NCBI GenBank assembly: GCA_013002535.1
Contig: JABDJK010000030.1
Coordinates: 2,501-66,500 of the forward strand
Length of the DNA stretch: 64,000 nt
Reading direction: 5' to 3'
From: Hyphococcus sp.
GTDB taxonomy: Bacteria; Pseudomonadota; Alphaproteobacteria; Caulobacterales; Parvularculaceae
The notes below the pieces were generated by a model. It ran no database searches and was not told the origin of the DNA. It was given only the letters and a program-made list of their open reading frames with translations. A program made the translations under genes and the position numbers. Shown here in pieces: positions 52,706 to 62,027 of the stretch (position 1 is the stretch's first letter; each line of letters begins with the position of its first letter).

Positions 52706-53884
52706 CTATCTGTTCCAGCGTTCCAATTGACGGCCAGCCCATTCTCGCCCGCCAAGCCCGAAGGCGATGCCGCCGGCAAGCGACGCGCCAATCAATATGA
52801 TCAGAGAGGCTTGCGTAATAAAGGCGCCCGATGGGTCAAGGCCCATGCGCGATACGCCAAGGATAACAGACAGGATTACGATTATATAGCGCGCAATTTT
52901 TGCGGCGAAGTCCGTTGCCCCTGAACCCGACGCAGACATCGCCTTGGCGACAATACCGGAGATCAAAACGCCAGCGAAGATAATGACCGATCCGAAGAGA
53001 ATCTGCGCGCCCATGGTCAGCACGGTATCAAGGGCGTCCGTCAGCGGTTCAAAGCCAAGCGTATTTGTCGCCTGAATAAGACCAAGCAACAAGATGATGA
53101 GGCCGGCAATGCGCGCGAGAACGCCAGACGCACTGACGCCGGCGTCAGCGCCTTGCAGCAAGCCGAGATTGGCAACGGCGTTGTCAAGGCCCGAACCTGG
53201 CAATAATCGGCGAAGAAGATCCGTTACGAATTTTGCAATTGCCGCAAAAATCGTAACGACGATAACCGCCACGATGATGTTGGGGATCGCCGCCATGACA
53301 TCATTCAACATCGCAACCGCCGGCTCGGTGATGGCGTCGATATCGAGGACCTGCAGCGCCGCGATGCCGCCGGGAATAGCAATGAGCGCAAAAACAATCG
53401 CGCCAAGCATGCTAGTTACGCCGACCTCGCCAGCGGCAAGGCCAACTTTTTGCGGCAGCTTGTCAGCCTGGGCTGCGCCAAGCGTCGCCGTCGTCGCCTG
53501 ACGGGCAACACGTGCGACGATCATAAATACAAAGAAAGTGATTACTGCGCCGATGATTTGCGGGAGATACGAAAATATCTGATCGACCGTGCCGCGCACT
53601 GAGTTTGAAACGCTCGTCATGCCGAGACGTTCAAGCGCCAGCACCAAGCCCGTCAGGATAATGATCCAGAAGCCTGCCGCGCCAAATCCGGCGCCGATCG
53701 TTTGTCCGCCGGTGTTTTGTTTATTGGCGCCCGACACAAACGGGACACGATCAATCGCGGCGGACAAAATCGCGCGCACCGCTATCGCCGCCAGATACGT
53801 CACCAATAAAATCAATATGGCGGCGAGCACTTTTGGCCCATACGACTCCCAGGTAAAAACTATTCTATCCATAAATCCGTCCAT
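52706..53884 (-). CDS. TM-helix-repeat mechanosensitive-channel-like protein (CmpX-type)
   Basis: The 392-residue protein carries repeated membrane helices, with conserved TM_helix segments around residues 15-50, 75-130, 170-215, 265-290 and 345-365. It ends in GGIAFGLGGREWAGRQLERW, a typical CmpX-like tail. It lacks the MscS beta-domain, so true channel gating is unproven. Members are reported to modify cell envelope homeostasis and c-di-GMP signalling in Pseudomonas. No coupling partner is seen here. It ends at a bidirectional terminator. Confidence 0.78.
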   Translation of the reverse strand: MDGFMDRIVFTWESYGPKVLAAILILLVTYLAAIAVRAILSAAIDRVPFVSGANKQNTGGQTIGAGFGAAGFWIIILTGLVLALERLGMTSVSNSVRGTVDQIFSYLPQIIGAVITFFVFMIVARVARQATTATLGAAQADKLPQKVGLAAGEVGVTSMLGAIVFALIAIPGGIAALQVLDIDAITEPAVAMLNDVMAAIPNIIVAVIVVTIFAAIAKFVTDLLRRLLPGSGLDNAVANLGLLQGADAGVSASGVLARIAGLIILLLGLIQATNTLGFEPLTDALDTVLTMGAQILFGSVIIFAGVLISGIVAKAMSASGSGATDFAAKIARYIIVILSVILGVSRMGLDPSGAFITQASLIILIGASLAGGIAFGLGGREWAGRQLERWNR

Positions 53885-54101
53885 TTTGCGGTTTCCCTAT
53901 TTAAAGCCGCTCTTCCCCGTATTATGCGGAATTCTATCGCATACGGAACATGGCGAGAAGACCGCTATGCGAAGGCAAATTCATTTCGGAACAAAAATAT
54001 CGCGGGCGAACAGGCGCGGCTTTAAGAAACTATTTTGGTTTCGCTGAGAAGTTTTGCAAAAAGTGAGTGGATTTCGAACATCTCATTGAATATCGAGGAC
54101 T

Positions 54102-54635
54102 ATGACCTTCATATCGGCGCACGAACCCGACTGGACACGTGAAAAGCAGACACGCTTTTGGGATCCCGGAAAAAAACTCGTCAAATCAATCCGCGATCAT
54201 GAGAAATTTTCAAGGGCTGGCGGCGCTCTAGGCGGCGTGCGCGCAAAAATTGCCGTTTTTCGTCATCGTTTCTGGTCGGCTGTCACAAGCTGTGACATTC
54301 AACTCGGCACACAGATCGGCGGCGGACTGATTTTGCCCCATCCCGTCGGCATCGTCATTCATTCGTCATCGAAGATTGGACCAAACTGCCTGATCCATCA
54401 AAATGTGACGATCGGTTCTTACGAGGGCGGCGGCGGGTCGCCCGAAATAGGCGGGCACGTAGATATTGGCGCTGGCGCCGTGGTCGTCGGCGGCGTCAAA
54501 ATTGGAGATCACGTACAAATCGGCGCCAACGCTGTCGTGCGCAGTGACGTGCCGGATCGGATGGTGGCCGTCGGCGTACCGGCGAAATTGAAAGCGCAGC
54601 GACCGCGCGAAAGTGTTCCGCCGCCCAAAACCTAA
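54102..54635 (+). CDS. Serine acetyltransferase-like hexapeptide-repeat protein
   Basis: The 177-residue protein has a short N-terminal helical region (about 60 residues), then a left-handed beta-helix. The helix carries hexapeptide repeats (IGGGLILPHPVGIVIHSSSKIGPNCLIHQN; then IGGHVDIGAGAVVVGG and VQIGANAVV) and the C-terminal VPAKLKA. The His in LPHPVGIVIH matches the CysE active site. The length is shorter than CysE (~270), so it could be a serine or sugar O-acetyltransferase. It converges with the acyl-CoA dehydrogenase gene by a 4-base overlap. Confidence 0.75.
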   Translation: MTFISAHEPDWTREKQTRFWDPGKKLVKSIRDHEKFSRAGGALGGVRAKIAVFRHRFWSAVTSCDIQLGTQIGGGLILPHPVGIVIHSSSKIGPNCLIHQNVTIGSYEGGGGSPEIGGHVDIGAGAVVVGGVKIGDHVQIGANAVVRSDVPDRMVAVGVPAKLKAQRPRESVPPPKT

Positions 54636-56416
54636 AATGCCGCTTGGTCCAATGACATCGTCGATGCAGCGCCAGTTTTGATTTTTGCAAGATGCGCTTT
54701 TCCATCCGGTAAAATTCGATCAAGAAAGAATTGCCCGGTTTTCAGCTTGTTGTCGTAGAATGCATCACCGGAATCTTTCTTTTCAAGAGCTGCTTTCGCC
54801 AGTTGCGCCCAAGCAAATGCCAAGCACGTAATCGCCATCAAATGCAGAAAATCCATTGACCCAGCGCCGGCGTTATCCGGGTTTTGCATGCCGTTCGCCA
54901 TTAACCACTGCACGGCCTCGGCCGAATCCGCCTTGGCGTCTGAAAGCCCGTCCAGGAATGGTTTTAATTCGTCGTTCGCCTTGTTTTCATCGATAAAGGC
55001 GTCGATCTCGCCGAAGAAGGTCATAACTGCACGGCCGCCATTTCGCGGCAATTTCCGCCCAACAAGATCCAGCGCCTGAACCCCATTGGTTCCTTCGTAA
55101 ATCATAGCGATGCGGGCATCACGGACAAATTGTTCCATGCCCCATTCCGTGATGTAGCCGTGACCGCCCAACACCTGTTGCGCCGCGGTTGCGTGCGAAT
55201 ATCCTTTGTCAGTGAGGTAAGCCTTCAGGATCGGCGTCATCAATCCCATCAAATCGTCAGCCTTCTGGCGCGTCGCCTCATCTTCTGATTTGTGGTGCAT
55301 GTCGCCCCATAGCGCCGTCCAGTACATCCAGGCGCGTGCGCCTTCTGTAAAGGCGCGCTGGCTCATCAGCATGCGGCGCACATTTGGATGGACAATGATA
55401 GGATCGGCAGGTTTTTCCGGCGCTTTTGGGCCTGTCAGCGATCGGCCTTGCAAACGATCTTTCGCATAAGCGGCGGCGTTCTGGTAGGACACCTCGGATA
55501 TGGCCATCCCTTGCAGTCCAACGCCGAGACGCGCTTCATTCATCATTGTGAACATGGCGCGAAGCCCCTTGTTTTCTTCGCCCAGCAACCAACCCGTTGC
55601 ATCATCGTAATTCATAACGCAGGTTGAATTTGCGTGAATGCCCATCTTTTCTTCGATGGAGCCGCAAGAAACGCCGTTGCGTTCGCCGAGCGATCCATCA
55701 TCGTTGATACGGAATTTCGGCACAATAAAAAGCGAGATGCCTTTGGTGCCTTCCGGCGCCCCTTCAATCCGGGCGAGCACAAGATGTATTATGTTTTCTG
55801 TGAGATCGTGTTCACCAGCGGAAATGAAAATTTTCTGACCGGAAATTTTATAGCTGCCGTCGCCCTGCGGTATGGCTTTCGACTTCAGCAGCCCCAGATC
55901 CGTTCCGCAATGCGGCTCGGTGAGATTCATGGTGCCGCTCCACTCACCAGCAATCATTTTCGGCAAGAAGCGATTTTTTTGTTCGTCAGTACCATGAGCA
56001 TAAATCGCGTCAGCGGCGCCACGCGACAGGCCCGGATACATGCCGAACGCCATGTTCGCCGCTGACATCATTTCGCTGACCGCGACAGAAAATATATATG
56101 GCAGTCCTTGCCCGCCATAATCCGGCGAAAACGAAACACCCTGCCAACCGCCAGCCTGATATGCGGCGTAAGCTTCCTTGAAGCCAGCCGGCGTCGTAAC
56201 GGAGCCGTCTTCATGGCGTGTGCAGCCTTCTGCGTCACCCGACTGATTCAACGGGTGCAGGACGTTCGAGGCGAGCTTGCCGCCTTCCTCCAAAATCGCC
56301 TCGATAAGGTCCGGCGAGACGTCCGAAAAGCCCGGCAAATTTGAATATTTCGAAATATCGAGCACTTCGTTGAGCACGAAATTCATATCGCGGGTCGGGG
56401 CGTTATATTCGGTCAT
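54632..56416 (-). CDS. Acyl-CoA dehydrogenase (DmdC-type with C-terminal extension)
   Basis: The 594-residue protein has the ACAD layout. It has an N-terminal helical domain, then NLTEPHCGTDLGLLKSKA and KISGQKIFISAGEHDLTENI in the beta domain. QVLGGHGYITEWGMEQFVRDARIAMIYEGTNGVQALDLVGRK gives the catalytic Glu region (in parts). The ~130-residue C-terminal extension is typical of long dehydrogenases such as DmdC/AcdA. It oxidises an acyl-CoA with FAD; the chain type is not clear. It is divergent from the PodJ-like gene. Confidence 0.9.
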   Translation of the reverse strand: MTEYNAPTRDMNFVLNEVLDISKYSNLPGFSDVSPDLIEAILEEGGKLASNVLHPLNQSGDAEGCTRHEDGSVTTPAGFKEAYAAYQAGGWQGVSFSPDYGGQGLPYIFSVAVSEMMSAANMAFGMYPGLSRGAADAIYAHGTDEQKNRFLPKMIAGEWSGTMNLTEPHCGTDLGLLKSKAIPQGDGSYKISGQKIFISAGEHDLTENIIHLVLARIEGAPEGTKGISLFIVPKFRINDDGSLGERNGVSCGSIEEKMGIHANSTCVMNYDDATGWLLGEENKGLRAMFTMMNEARLGVGLQGMAISEVSYQNAAAYAKDRLQGRSLTGPKAPEKPADPIIVHPNVRRMLMSQRAFTEGARAWMYWTALWGDMHHKSEDEATRQKADDLMGLMTPILKAYLTDKGYSHATAAQQVLGGHGYITEWGMEQFVRDARIAMIYEGTNGVQALDLVGRKLPRNGGRAVMTFFGEIDAFIDENKANDELKPFLDGLSDAKADSAEAVQWLMANGMQNPDNAGAGSMDFLHLMAITCLAFAWAQLAKAALEKKDSGDAFYDNKLKTGQFFLDRILPDGKAHLAKIKTGAASTMSLDQAAF

Positions 56417-56551
56417 TGGTCGAAAAAATCCTTCTGAAGTGGGCTTGTCGCATCGCGCAAACGAATTTTCCCCATATCTATGCGGCGCAATCGTCGAATT
56501 AAAGCGAATTTCGCAGTCAAATTTTTAGCGCTGAGGCGACGCGAATCGGCA

Positions 56552-56567
56552 TTAACGTTCTCTTAAC
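56552..56567. promoter_or_regulatory. CtrA-type box upstream of the PodJ-like gene
   Basis: TTAA (56552-56555), seven bases, then TTAAC (56563-56567): a perfect match to the CtrA consensus TTAA-N7-TTAAC. It lies 144 bases before the PodJ-like start, in the 294-base divergent region. GANTC (CcrM) sites are also there: GAATC at 56533-56537 and GATTC at 56683-56687. The orientation relative to the two genes does not show which is controlled. Confidence 0.6.
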
Positions 56568-56710
56568 CCTGATACCGCTTTGTCGCGCGAAACTGGCGGA
56601 AATTAAGGGTTTGCGGTGAATACGAAGCACCTTAACGGTGAAATGTTATTTTTGCGCGTTATTCGCGCCGAACGGGATTTCAGATTCGGGGACATTCAAC
56701 CCGAGGAAAA

Positions 56711-59650
56711 ATGGTGACGGGAATGAAGTCAAGCGCCCCATGGAGCGTCAAAGGGATCGAACGCGACGCTCGCGAAACTGCCAAGGAAGCTGCAAAGCGC
56801 GAGGGCATGACGGTTGGCGAGTGGTTGAACACCATGATCTATAACGCCGGCGACGCCGCTGACACCGATGGCGAAGTAGAAGGTCTTAGACTGAAAGACA
56901 TTGTCACTGCCATAGAACGTCTCAATAAACGCTTGGCTGACGCGGAAGGCCAAAATTCCGAAACCTTGAACGAAATCAACCGCAATCTCGGCGGCGCCGT
57001 CGAGCGTGTTCAACGACTTGAGCGGGTTAAACCCGCTGACGGGTCTTATGATGATCTCGCCGATCGCATGGCGAAAATCGAAGCGGCGCGCGGCGACCGT
57101 GATCGCATCGATGCGCTGAAGGCGCTGGAGAAAGCCGTCGCGCAGGTTGCGGTTCAGTTCAACACTGCCCAAAAAACATCGCTGGATCGTATAGACGCCA
57201 ATGAGCGTCAAATGCAGGAGCTTGCGGCCCGCCTCGACAACAATGTTGGAGCAGACGCTGACGCATCCGGCGTCAACTTTCTGAAAACGGCGGTTGACGG
57301 CCTTTCGATGCGCATTTCGCGGATTGAAAAATCCGGGAACGGCGCCAGCGTCACAGACGACGAGTTTGTCGAGCGAACAAGCAACCGCATTCGCGTCCTT
57401 GGCGATGAAATTAAGCGCGGCGGCGATCAAATTCGCGCCGTAGAAACACAAGTTGCCAAACTCAGCGAACAAATCGACGCCGCGGAACGCCGCAGCGCTG
57501 AAGGCATTGAAAAAATCGCCGAAACCATCGCCGGACTTCGCGACCAGTTTTCGCAAGATACCGACCGTGACTTGACCCGCGCCGAAATTGACGCCGCAAT
57601 AACCGCCGCTAATCAGGACACCGACGAGCGGTTCGAAGAACTGCACGGCGCCTTGAACAAAATGATCTCAAAGATCGATGCGCTTGCTGTCGCTTCGCCG
57701 CAAGCCGCGCCCGAGCGCCCTGCGTCGGAATCCACTGGCGCCGTTGATATTGAAGACCAGATTGAAGCATTAGCTGAAGATGGCCCCGAAGACGAAAACA
57801 TTGAACCTGAAAATGAGTTAGATGAAATTGCGCCGGATTTAGAGGCCGCCTTTGATTACGCGGAAGACGATACCGGCGGCGATATGTCAGAGCCGGCAGT
57901 AACCACATCTGACGCGCAGAAAACTGAAAGTGAGTTGGAAACGGGCGTGGAAGATCCGTTCGCCTTCGCTGATGAAATTGACGATCTCAGCGACCTCGAC
58001 GAGCCGTCAGAAACAGCGACGCAAACAGACGAGTCGCTTGAAAGCGAAGCTGATCCGGAAGACGATTTCAGTTTTGAGTTTGAAGATGACGTTCCGGAGT
58101 CGGCGGCTGCCGCCGGTGAGGAAATCCTCGCAGAGGTGCAACAAGCTTTTTCCGACGACGGCGACCCGGCGGCGAATAAGAAATCTGAAGGCGACGACGG
58201 CGCAGACAATAGCTCCGCAACCACAGACGAAAAAGACATCAACGATGAACTTGACGAATTGCTGGCGGAACTGGACCAGGTCGAGAACAGCGATGAACCG
58301 GAAGCGCCCCCAATGTTCGGGCCGGGCAAACAAGCCGCTGGCGCTCCAGTCGATGAGAAACCCGCTGACGACACAAAAGAAGAAAACGACAAAGAAGCCG
58401 ACGCCCCGCAGGATTATTTGAAAGCAGCCCGCAACCGCGCCAAAGAAGCTGCCGCGCGCGCCGCTGAAGAAGAAGAAAACGACAAACCAAAGCGCCGCAA
58501 ACTCACCGCAAAGCAGCGGGCAATTCTGGCCGCACGCGCGAAACAGAAACGCGCGGAAGCTGGCGACGATAAAGCTGCAAAGAATGCAGCAGCCAAGAAA
58601 GCGCTGCTTGGCGACGACGCCGCTGAGCCAAAAACTTCTGCGGATACTGGTGACGATGACAACGACGAACAGTCTGGCGGTTTATTTTCAAAAATCAAAG
58701 CAAAGCTCCCATTTATCGGCGGCGCCAAAGACGACGAAACAGGCGATAAAACACAAACTGAGGATGCCCCTGCGCAAGCGGCAGCAACAGACGAAATCAA
58801 CGAAAACGAACGCCGTCGCAACGGGGACCGCGAAGCCTTCAACACGTTGAAAAACGCGGCGGCCGGCAATCGGGTCGCCGTCGGACTTGGCCTTGGGATT
58901 ATCCTAGCCGCCATAGCGCTATTTTTCCTCGTCAAAGATTTCATCGCCGGATCGCCTTCAAATGAAGCGGCGCCAGTCGCATCCACGGAAACGACGGCGG
59001 CAACGCCGGAACTGACAACGTCGCAAACCGTTGCGTTGCCGGAAGTGCCGGGTGTCCCGACGATCGACCCGCAGATTCTTTATACGGACGCCATGGCGGC
59101 GTTGAGCGCCGCAGGAGCGACGGGCGACGCCAGTGAAGCTATTGGAAAACTGCAGGAAGCAGCGGCGCTCGGCCACCCGCCAGCGCAGTTGCAGTTGGGC
59201 GAGCTTTATAAAACAGGGCAAGGCGTTGAGCAGGATTTGAGCCGCGCAAGAACGTGGTTCCGGCGGTCTGCGAATGGCGGCAATGTTCTCGCTATGCACC
59301 GCATTGGCGTCATGACGGCGCGCGGTGACGGCGGTGCGGCCGACCCAAGCGAGGCGATCGGCTGGTTTGAGCTCGCCGGCAATCGCGGTCTTGTCGATTC
59401 TCAATATAATCTGGGCGCGATTTATCATCCCAGCGAAGACGGCGCCGCGTCGCCGCTCCAGGACGCAGGCAAGGCCTATTATTGGTACTCGCTCGCAGCA
59501 AAAAATGGCGATGAACAGGCGCCGGCGCTCGCAGCAGGCGTCGCGGGCGCACTCAGCGCCGATCAACGCGCGGCGCTTGATGCAGAAATTGCGTCGTGGG
59601 AAGCCGAGGCATCCGATGCCGCTGCGAACGAAATCGCCAGCATAGAATAA
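56711..59650 (+). CDS. podJ: PodJ-like polarity scaffold with C-terminal Sel1 repeats
   Basis: The 979-residue protein has the PodJ N-terminus (APWSVKGIERDARETAK, then GMTVGEWLN). A long coiled-coil region follows (about residues 60-330), then a strongly acidic low-complexity stretch (about 340-590), a basic patch RRKLTAKQR and one membrane helix at about 721-743 (VAVGLGLGIILAAIALFFLV). A periplasmic Sel1-repeat domain (about 812-940) ends it. C. crescentus PodJ is nearly the same length and has the same order, but it also has a C-terminal peptidoglycan-binding part, missing here. The likely role is pole organisation. A second ATG at 56723 is possible. The CtrA-type box lies upstream. Confidence 0.78.
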   Translation: MVTGMKSSAPWSVKGIERDARETAKEAAKREGMTVGEWLNTMIYNAGDAADTDGEVEGLRLKDIVTAIERLNKRLADAEGQNSETLNEINRNLGGAVERVQRLERVKPADGSYDDLADRMAKIEAARGDRDRIDALKALEKAVAQVAVQFNTAQKTSLDRIDANERQMQELAARLDNNVGADADASGVNFLKTAVDGLSMRISRIEKSGNGASVTDDEFVERTSNRIRVLGDEIKRGGDQIRAVETQVAKLSEQIDAAERRSAEGIEKIAETIAGLRDQFSQDTDRDLTRAEIDAAITAANQDTDERFEELHGALNKMISKIDALAVASPQAAPERPASESTGAVDIEDQIEALAEDGPEDENIEPENELDEIAPDLEAAFDYAEDDTGGDMSEPAVTTSDAQKTESELETGVEDPFAFADEIDDLSDLDEPSETATQTDESLESEADPEDDFSFEFEDDVPESAAAAGEEILAEVQQAFSDDGDPAANKKSEGDDGADNSSATTDEKDINDELDELLAELDQVENSDEPEAPPMFGPGKQAAGAPVDEKPADDTKEENDKEADAPQDYLKAARNRAKEAAARAAEEEENDKPKRRKLTAKQRAILAARAKQKRAEAGDDKAAKNAAAKKALLGDDAAEPKTSADTGDDDNDEQSGGLFSKIKAKLPFIGGAKDDETGDKTQTEDAPAQAAATDEINENERRRNGDREAFNTLKNAAAGNRVAVGLGLGIILAAIALFFLVKDFIAGSPSNEAAPVASTETTAATPELTTSQTVALPEVPGVPTIDPQILYTDAMAALSAAGATGDASEAIGKLQEAAALGHPPAQLQLGELYKTGQGVEQDLSRARTWFRRSANGGNVLAMHRIGVMTARGDGGAADPSEAIGWFELAGNRGLVDSQYNLGAIYHPSEDGAASPLQDAGKAYYWYSLAAKNGDEQAPALAAGVAGALSADQRAALDAEIASWEAEASDAAANEIASIE

Positions 59651-59670
59651 AATCTTCCATTGAAATTCCG

Positions 59671-59694
59671 AACGTCGCCGCTTGCGGCGGCGTT
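59671..59694 (+). terminator. Probable hairpin terminator after the PodJ-like gene
   Basis: AACGTCGCCG-CTTG-CGGCGGCGTT forms a 10-bp stem with one T-G wobble and a tetraloop. The T-run is short (GTTTAT), so termination may be inefficient and read-through into the TauE operon is possible. Confidence 0.5.
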
Positions 59695-59750
59695 TATCGC
59701 GCGCCTATAAGCGGGGTTCAAGTTTCACCCCCGAATACGGCGACGGCGAT

Positions 59751-60668
59751 ATGCAGATATATCTCCCCATTGCGGAGATTCCGGTCGACCCGTTTATCGT
59801 CATTCTGATGGGCGGCGCCGTCGGGTTCCTGTCAGGCATGTTTGGCGTTGGCGGTGGATTTTTGATGACGCCGCTTTTGATTTTTTACGGCATCCCGCCC
59901 GCAGTGGCTGTTGGCACCGAAGCTTCACAAATCGTTGCGTCATCGGTTTCAGGCGTCCTTGCCCATTTGAAACGCAAGACTGTCGATTTTCTGATGGGCG
60001 GGTTTCTCGTCATCGGCGGCGGAATCGGCGCTGTCGTCGGAATTTTCATATTTCGCTATTTTCGAGCCATCGGACAAATTGAGCTGTTTATTTCAATCGC
60101 TTATGTCTTATTTCTCGGCGGCATCGGCGCATTGATGTTGTTTGAGAGCGTACGCGCGTTGTTTCGCTCAACATCGAATGTGAAACGGCCGAAACGCAAA
60201 CACCGAAGCGTCGAGTGGATGGCGGCATTGCCCTTCGCCATGAAGTTTCGCACGTCGCAACTTTACATCAGCCCGATCCCTCCGATCATTCTTGGGTTTA
60301 TCGTTGGCATACTGGCCGCCATCATGGGCGTTGGCGGCGGCTTTATTATGGTGCCGGCGATGCTTTACATCCTGAACATGCCGACCCGTGTTGTCGTTGG
60401 CACCTCGCTTTTTCAGATTATCTTTGTGACGGCAATCGCGACGGTATTGCACGCCGCCGCCAACCAAACCGTCGATATCATCCTAGCGCTGCTGCTGCTG
60501 TCCGGCGGGGTGATTGGCGCACAAGCCGGGGCGCGTGTCGGCACGCGGTTGAAAGGCGAACAATTGCGAGCGCTCCTTGCCTTGATCGTGCTTGCGGTCT
60601 GCGTACGACTGTTGTTCGATCTCGTTATGCCGCCCTCTTCGCCATTTGTAGTGAAGGCGCCGGCATGA
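59751..60668 (+). CDS. TauE/SafE-family (TSUP) anion exporter
   Basis: The 305-residue protein has about eight membrane helices. The family motif is duplicated: GAVGFLSGMFGVGGGFLMTPLLIFYGIPPAVAVGTE (in parts) in the first half and GFIVGILAAIMGVGGGFIMVPAMLYIL in the second. Such proteins export sulfite or sulfonates. The ATG at 59751 fits the usual family start QIYLPIAEIP; the longer frame from 59682 extends into the terminator. The following gene begins in an ATGA overlap. Confidence 0.9.
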   Translation: MQIYLPIAEIPVDPFIVILMGGAVGFLSGMFGVGGGFLMTPLLIFYGIPPAVAVGTEASQIVASSVSGVLAHLKRKTVDFLMGGFLVIGGGIGAVVGIFIFRYFRAIGQIELFISIAYVLFLGGIGALMLFESVRALFRSTSNVKRPKRKHRSVEWMAALPFAMKFRTSQLYISPIPPIILGFIVGILAAIMGVGGGFIMVPAMLYILNMPTRVVVGTSLFQIIFVTAIATVLHAAANQTVDIILALLLLSGGVIGAQAGARVGTRLKGEQLRALLALIVLAVCVRLLFDLVMPPSSPFVVKAPA

Positions 60669-61414
60669 TGAGATTCGCAGCCATATTCTGTTTTGCCTTT
60701 TTTGCATCTGGCGCGCGCGCAGCCGACGTAGCGGTTGCGCTAACGGAAGATGTCGTGGAAGTGACGACAAGTTTTTCCGGGGCTCGGCTCGTTTTGTTCG
60801 GGACCGTTGCTGGCGATGAGTACACGGCGGAAAATTACGACATTATTTCTGTTGTTCGCGGACCGTCGACGCAATTTGAAGTGAGAAGACTTGAACGCAA
60901 TAATTTGATCTGGATGCCCGGCGACGCCGTGACGATCAACGACGCGCCGGGCCTATACCTCACGGGTGCAACGCGCGCCATAGAAGACATTGTGCTCTTG
61001 CCGGATCAAACCGCGCATGGTCTTGGCGTCGATAACATTGAACTTGACCTGTTGAGCGCCGGCGATAATTCAAATGAGACGAGCGCCTATAAAGCCGCAT
61101 TTCTTGATGAGTTCGAATTCCTTGGGCTTTACAAAAACATCGTCGGCAACGTTGAGTATGCCAAAGGAAGATTGTTCCGTATCAATATTGATCTGCCGGC
61201 GCAAACCCCCATCGGGCAATACGAAGTAGTTGTCTACTTATTCCAGGACGGCATTCTCGTCAGCCAGGATTCAGCCTCGCTTAATGTAAACAAAGTCGGC
61301 CTCGAACGCCGCATATATGAGCTCGCCCATGATCGCCCAATTTCTTATGGCGTCCTGTGCGTCGCTCTGTCCCTTATTGCCGGATGGGCCGCCGGCGCTG
61401 TTTTCCGTAAATAG
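60665..61414 (+). CDS. TIGR02186-type exported membrane protein
   Basis: The 249-residue protein starts with a signal peptide (MMRFAAIFCFAFFASGARA). A beta-rich periplasmic domain contains LTEDVVEVTTSFSGARLVLFG, typical of TIGR02186, and ends in a membrane helix (YGVLCVALSLIAGWAAGAVFRK). The family is unnamed and I recall it near TauE-type exporters, as here; a role in sulfur anion export is inference. The ATG lies in an ATGA overlap with the exporter gene. Confidence 0.78.
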   Translation: MMRFAAIFCFAFFASGARAADVAVALTEDVVEVTTSFSGARLVLFGTVAGDEYTAENYDIISVVRGPSTQFEVRRLERNNLIWMPGDAVTINDAPGLYLTGATRAIEDIVLLPDQTAHGLGVDNIELDLLSAGDNSNETSAYKAAFLDEFEFLGLYKNIVGNVEYAKGRLFRINIDLPAQTPIGQYEVVVYLFQDGILVSQDSASLNVNKVGLERRIYELAHDRPISYGVLCVALSLIAGWAAGAVFRK

Positions 61415-61531
61415 CAGCGGCAGTAATCCTAGCATTTTCGGCGGCTTTTCTCGAAATTTTGCCCTGACCACGATTTTCTGAAATGATCATCGGCGACTGG
61501 TTTGATGGGTAACGTCGCGGGGGGGCGGCAG

Positions 61532-62014
61532 ATGAGAAATGTTCAAAAAGAAGAATTCACCCGGTGGGGTTTATACGGGCTTTTGCCGCTGATCGGCGCG
61601 GCGGTCGCCATGTGGGTTAGCCCGGTGTTGTTGCCGCAATATATCGCCCTCGATTTTTATCAGTTTGCGCTCATCTATAGCGGTTTGATCGTTGCTTATC
61701 TTGCTGGTTTTGGCGCCGGCGGGCTTGTAGGCGCGAATGGAAAAACAGCCGGGTCAACCGTGCCCAGCATGATGATCATGTTCGCGGCGGTTGTTGCGAT
61801 CGTTCCACAAGGAACTTTCTTCATTTCGTTCCCGCCATTTTGGCGACTGGCGCTAATCCTCGTCCTGCTTGGCATTCTGCTGACGCGCGACATGAGCGCG
61901 AGCACCGGCGTCTTGCCCGGATGGTATGGTCGGTTGCGCGTGCGGTTAACGCTGTGGGCAGGCCTTGCAATCGCGCTTGTAATGATGCGTCTTCTTATGT
62001 GGGGGTACGCTTGA
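61532..62014 (+). CDS. DUF3429-like small membrane protein
   Basis: The 160-residue protein has about five hydrophobic helices and ends in YGRLRVRLTLWAGLAIALVMMRLL, close to the DUF3429 ending. The first helix GLYGLLPLIGAAVAM and FALIYSGLIVAYLAGFGAGG also fit. The start at 61532 has a gggggg-like Shine-Dalgarno; an ATG at 61505 is an alternative. The function is unknown. The BASS gene follows after 13 bases, suggesting an operon. Confidence 0.7.
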   Translation: MRNVQKEEFTRWGLYGLLPLIGAAVAMWVSPVLLPQYIALDFYQFALIYSGLIVAYLAGFGAGGLVGANGKTAGSTVPSMMIMFAAVVAIVPQGTFFISFPPFWRLALILVLLGILLTRDMSASTGVLPGWYGRLRVRLTLWAGLAIALVMMRLLMWGYA

Positions 62015-62027
62015 CGCAAAGGCGCAT

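Noticed and set aside
56729-57646. 305-codon minus-strand frame inside the PodJ-like gene
   Set aside because: It is the antisense shadow of a long coiled-coil frame, with no Shine-Dalgarno and no recognisable domain.
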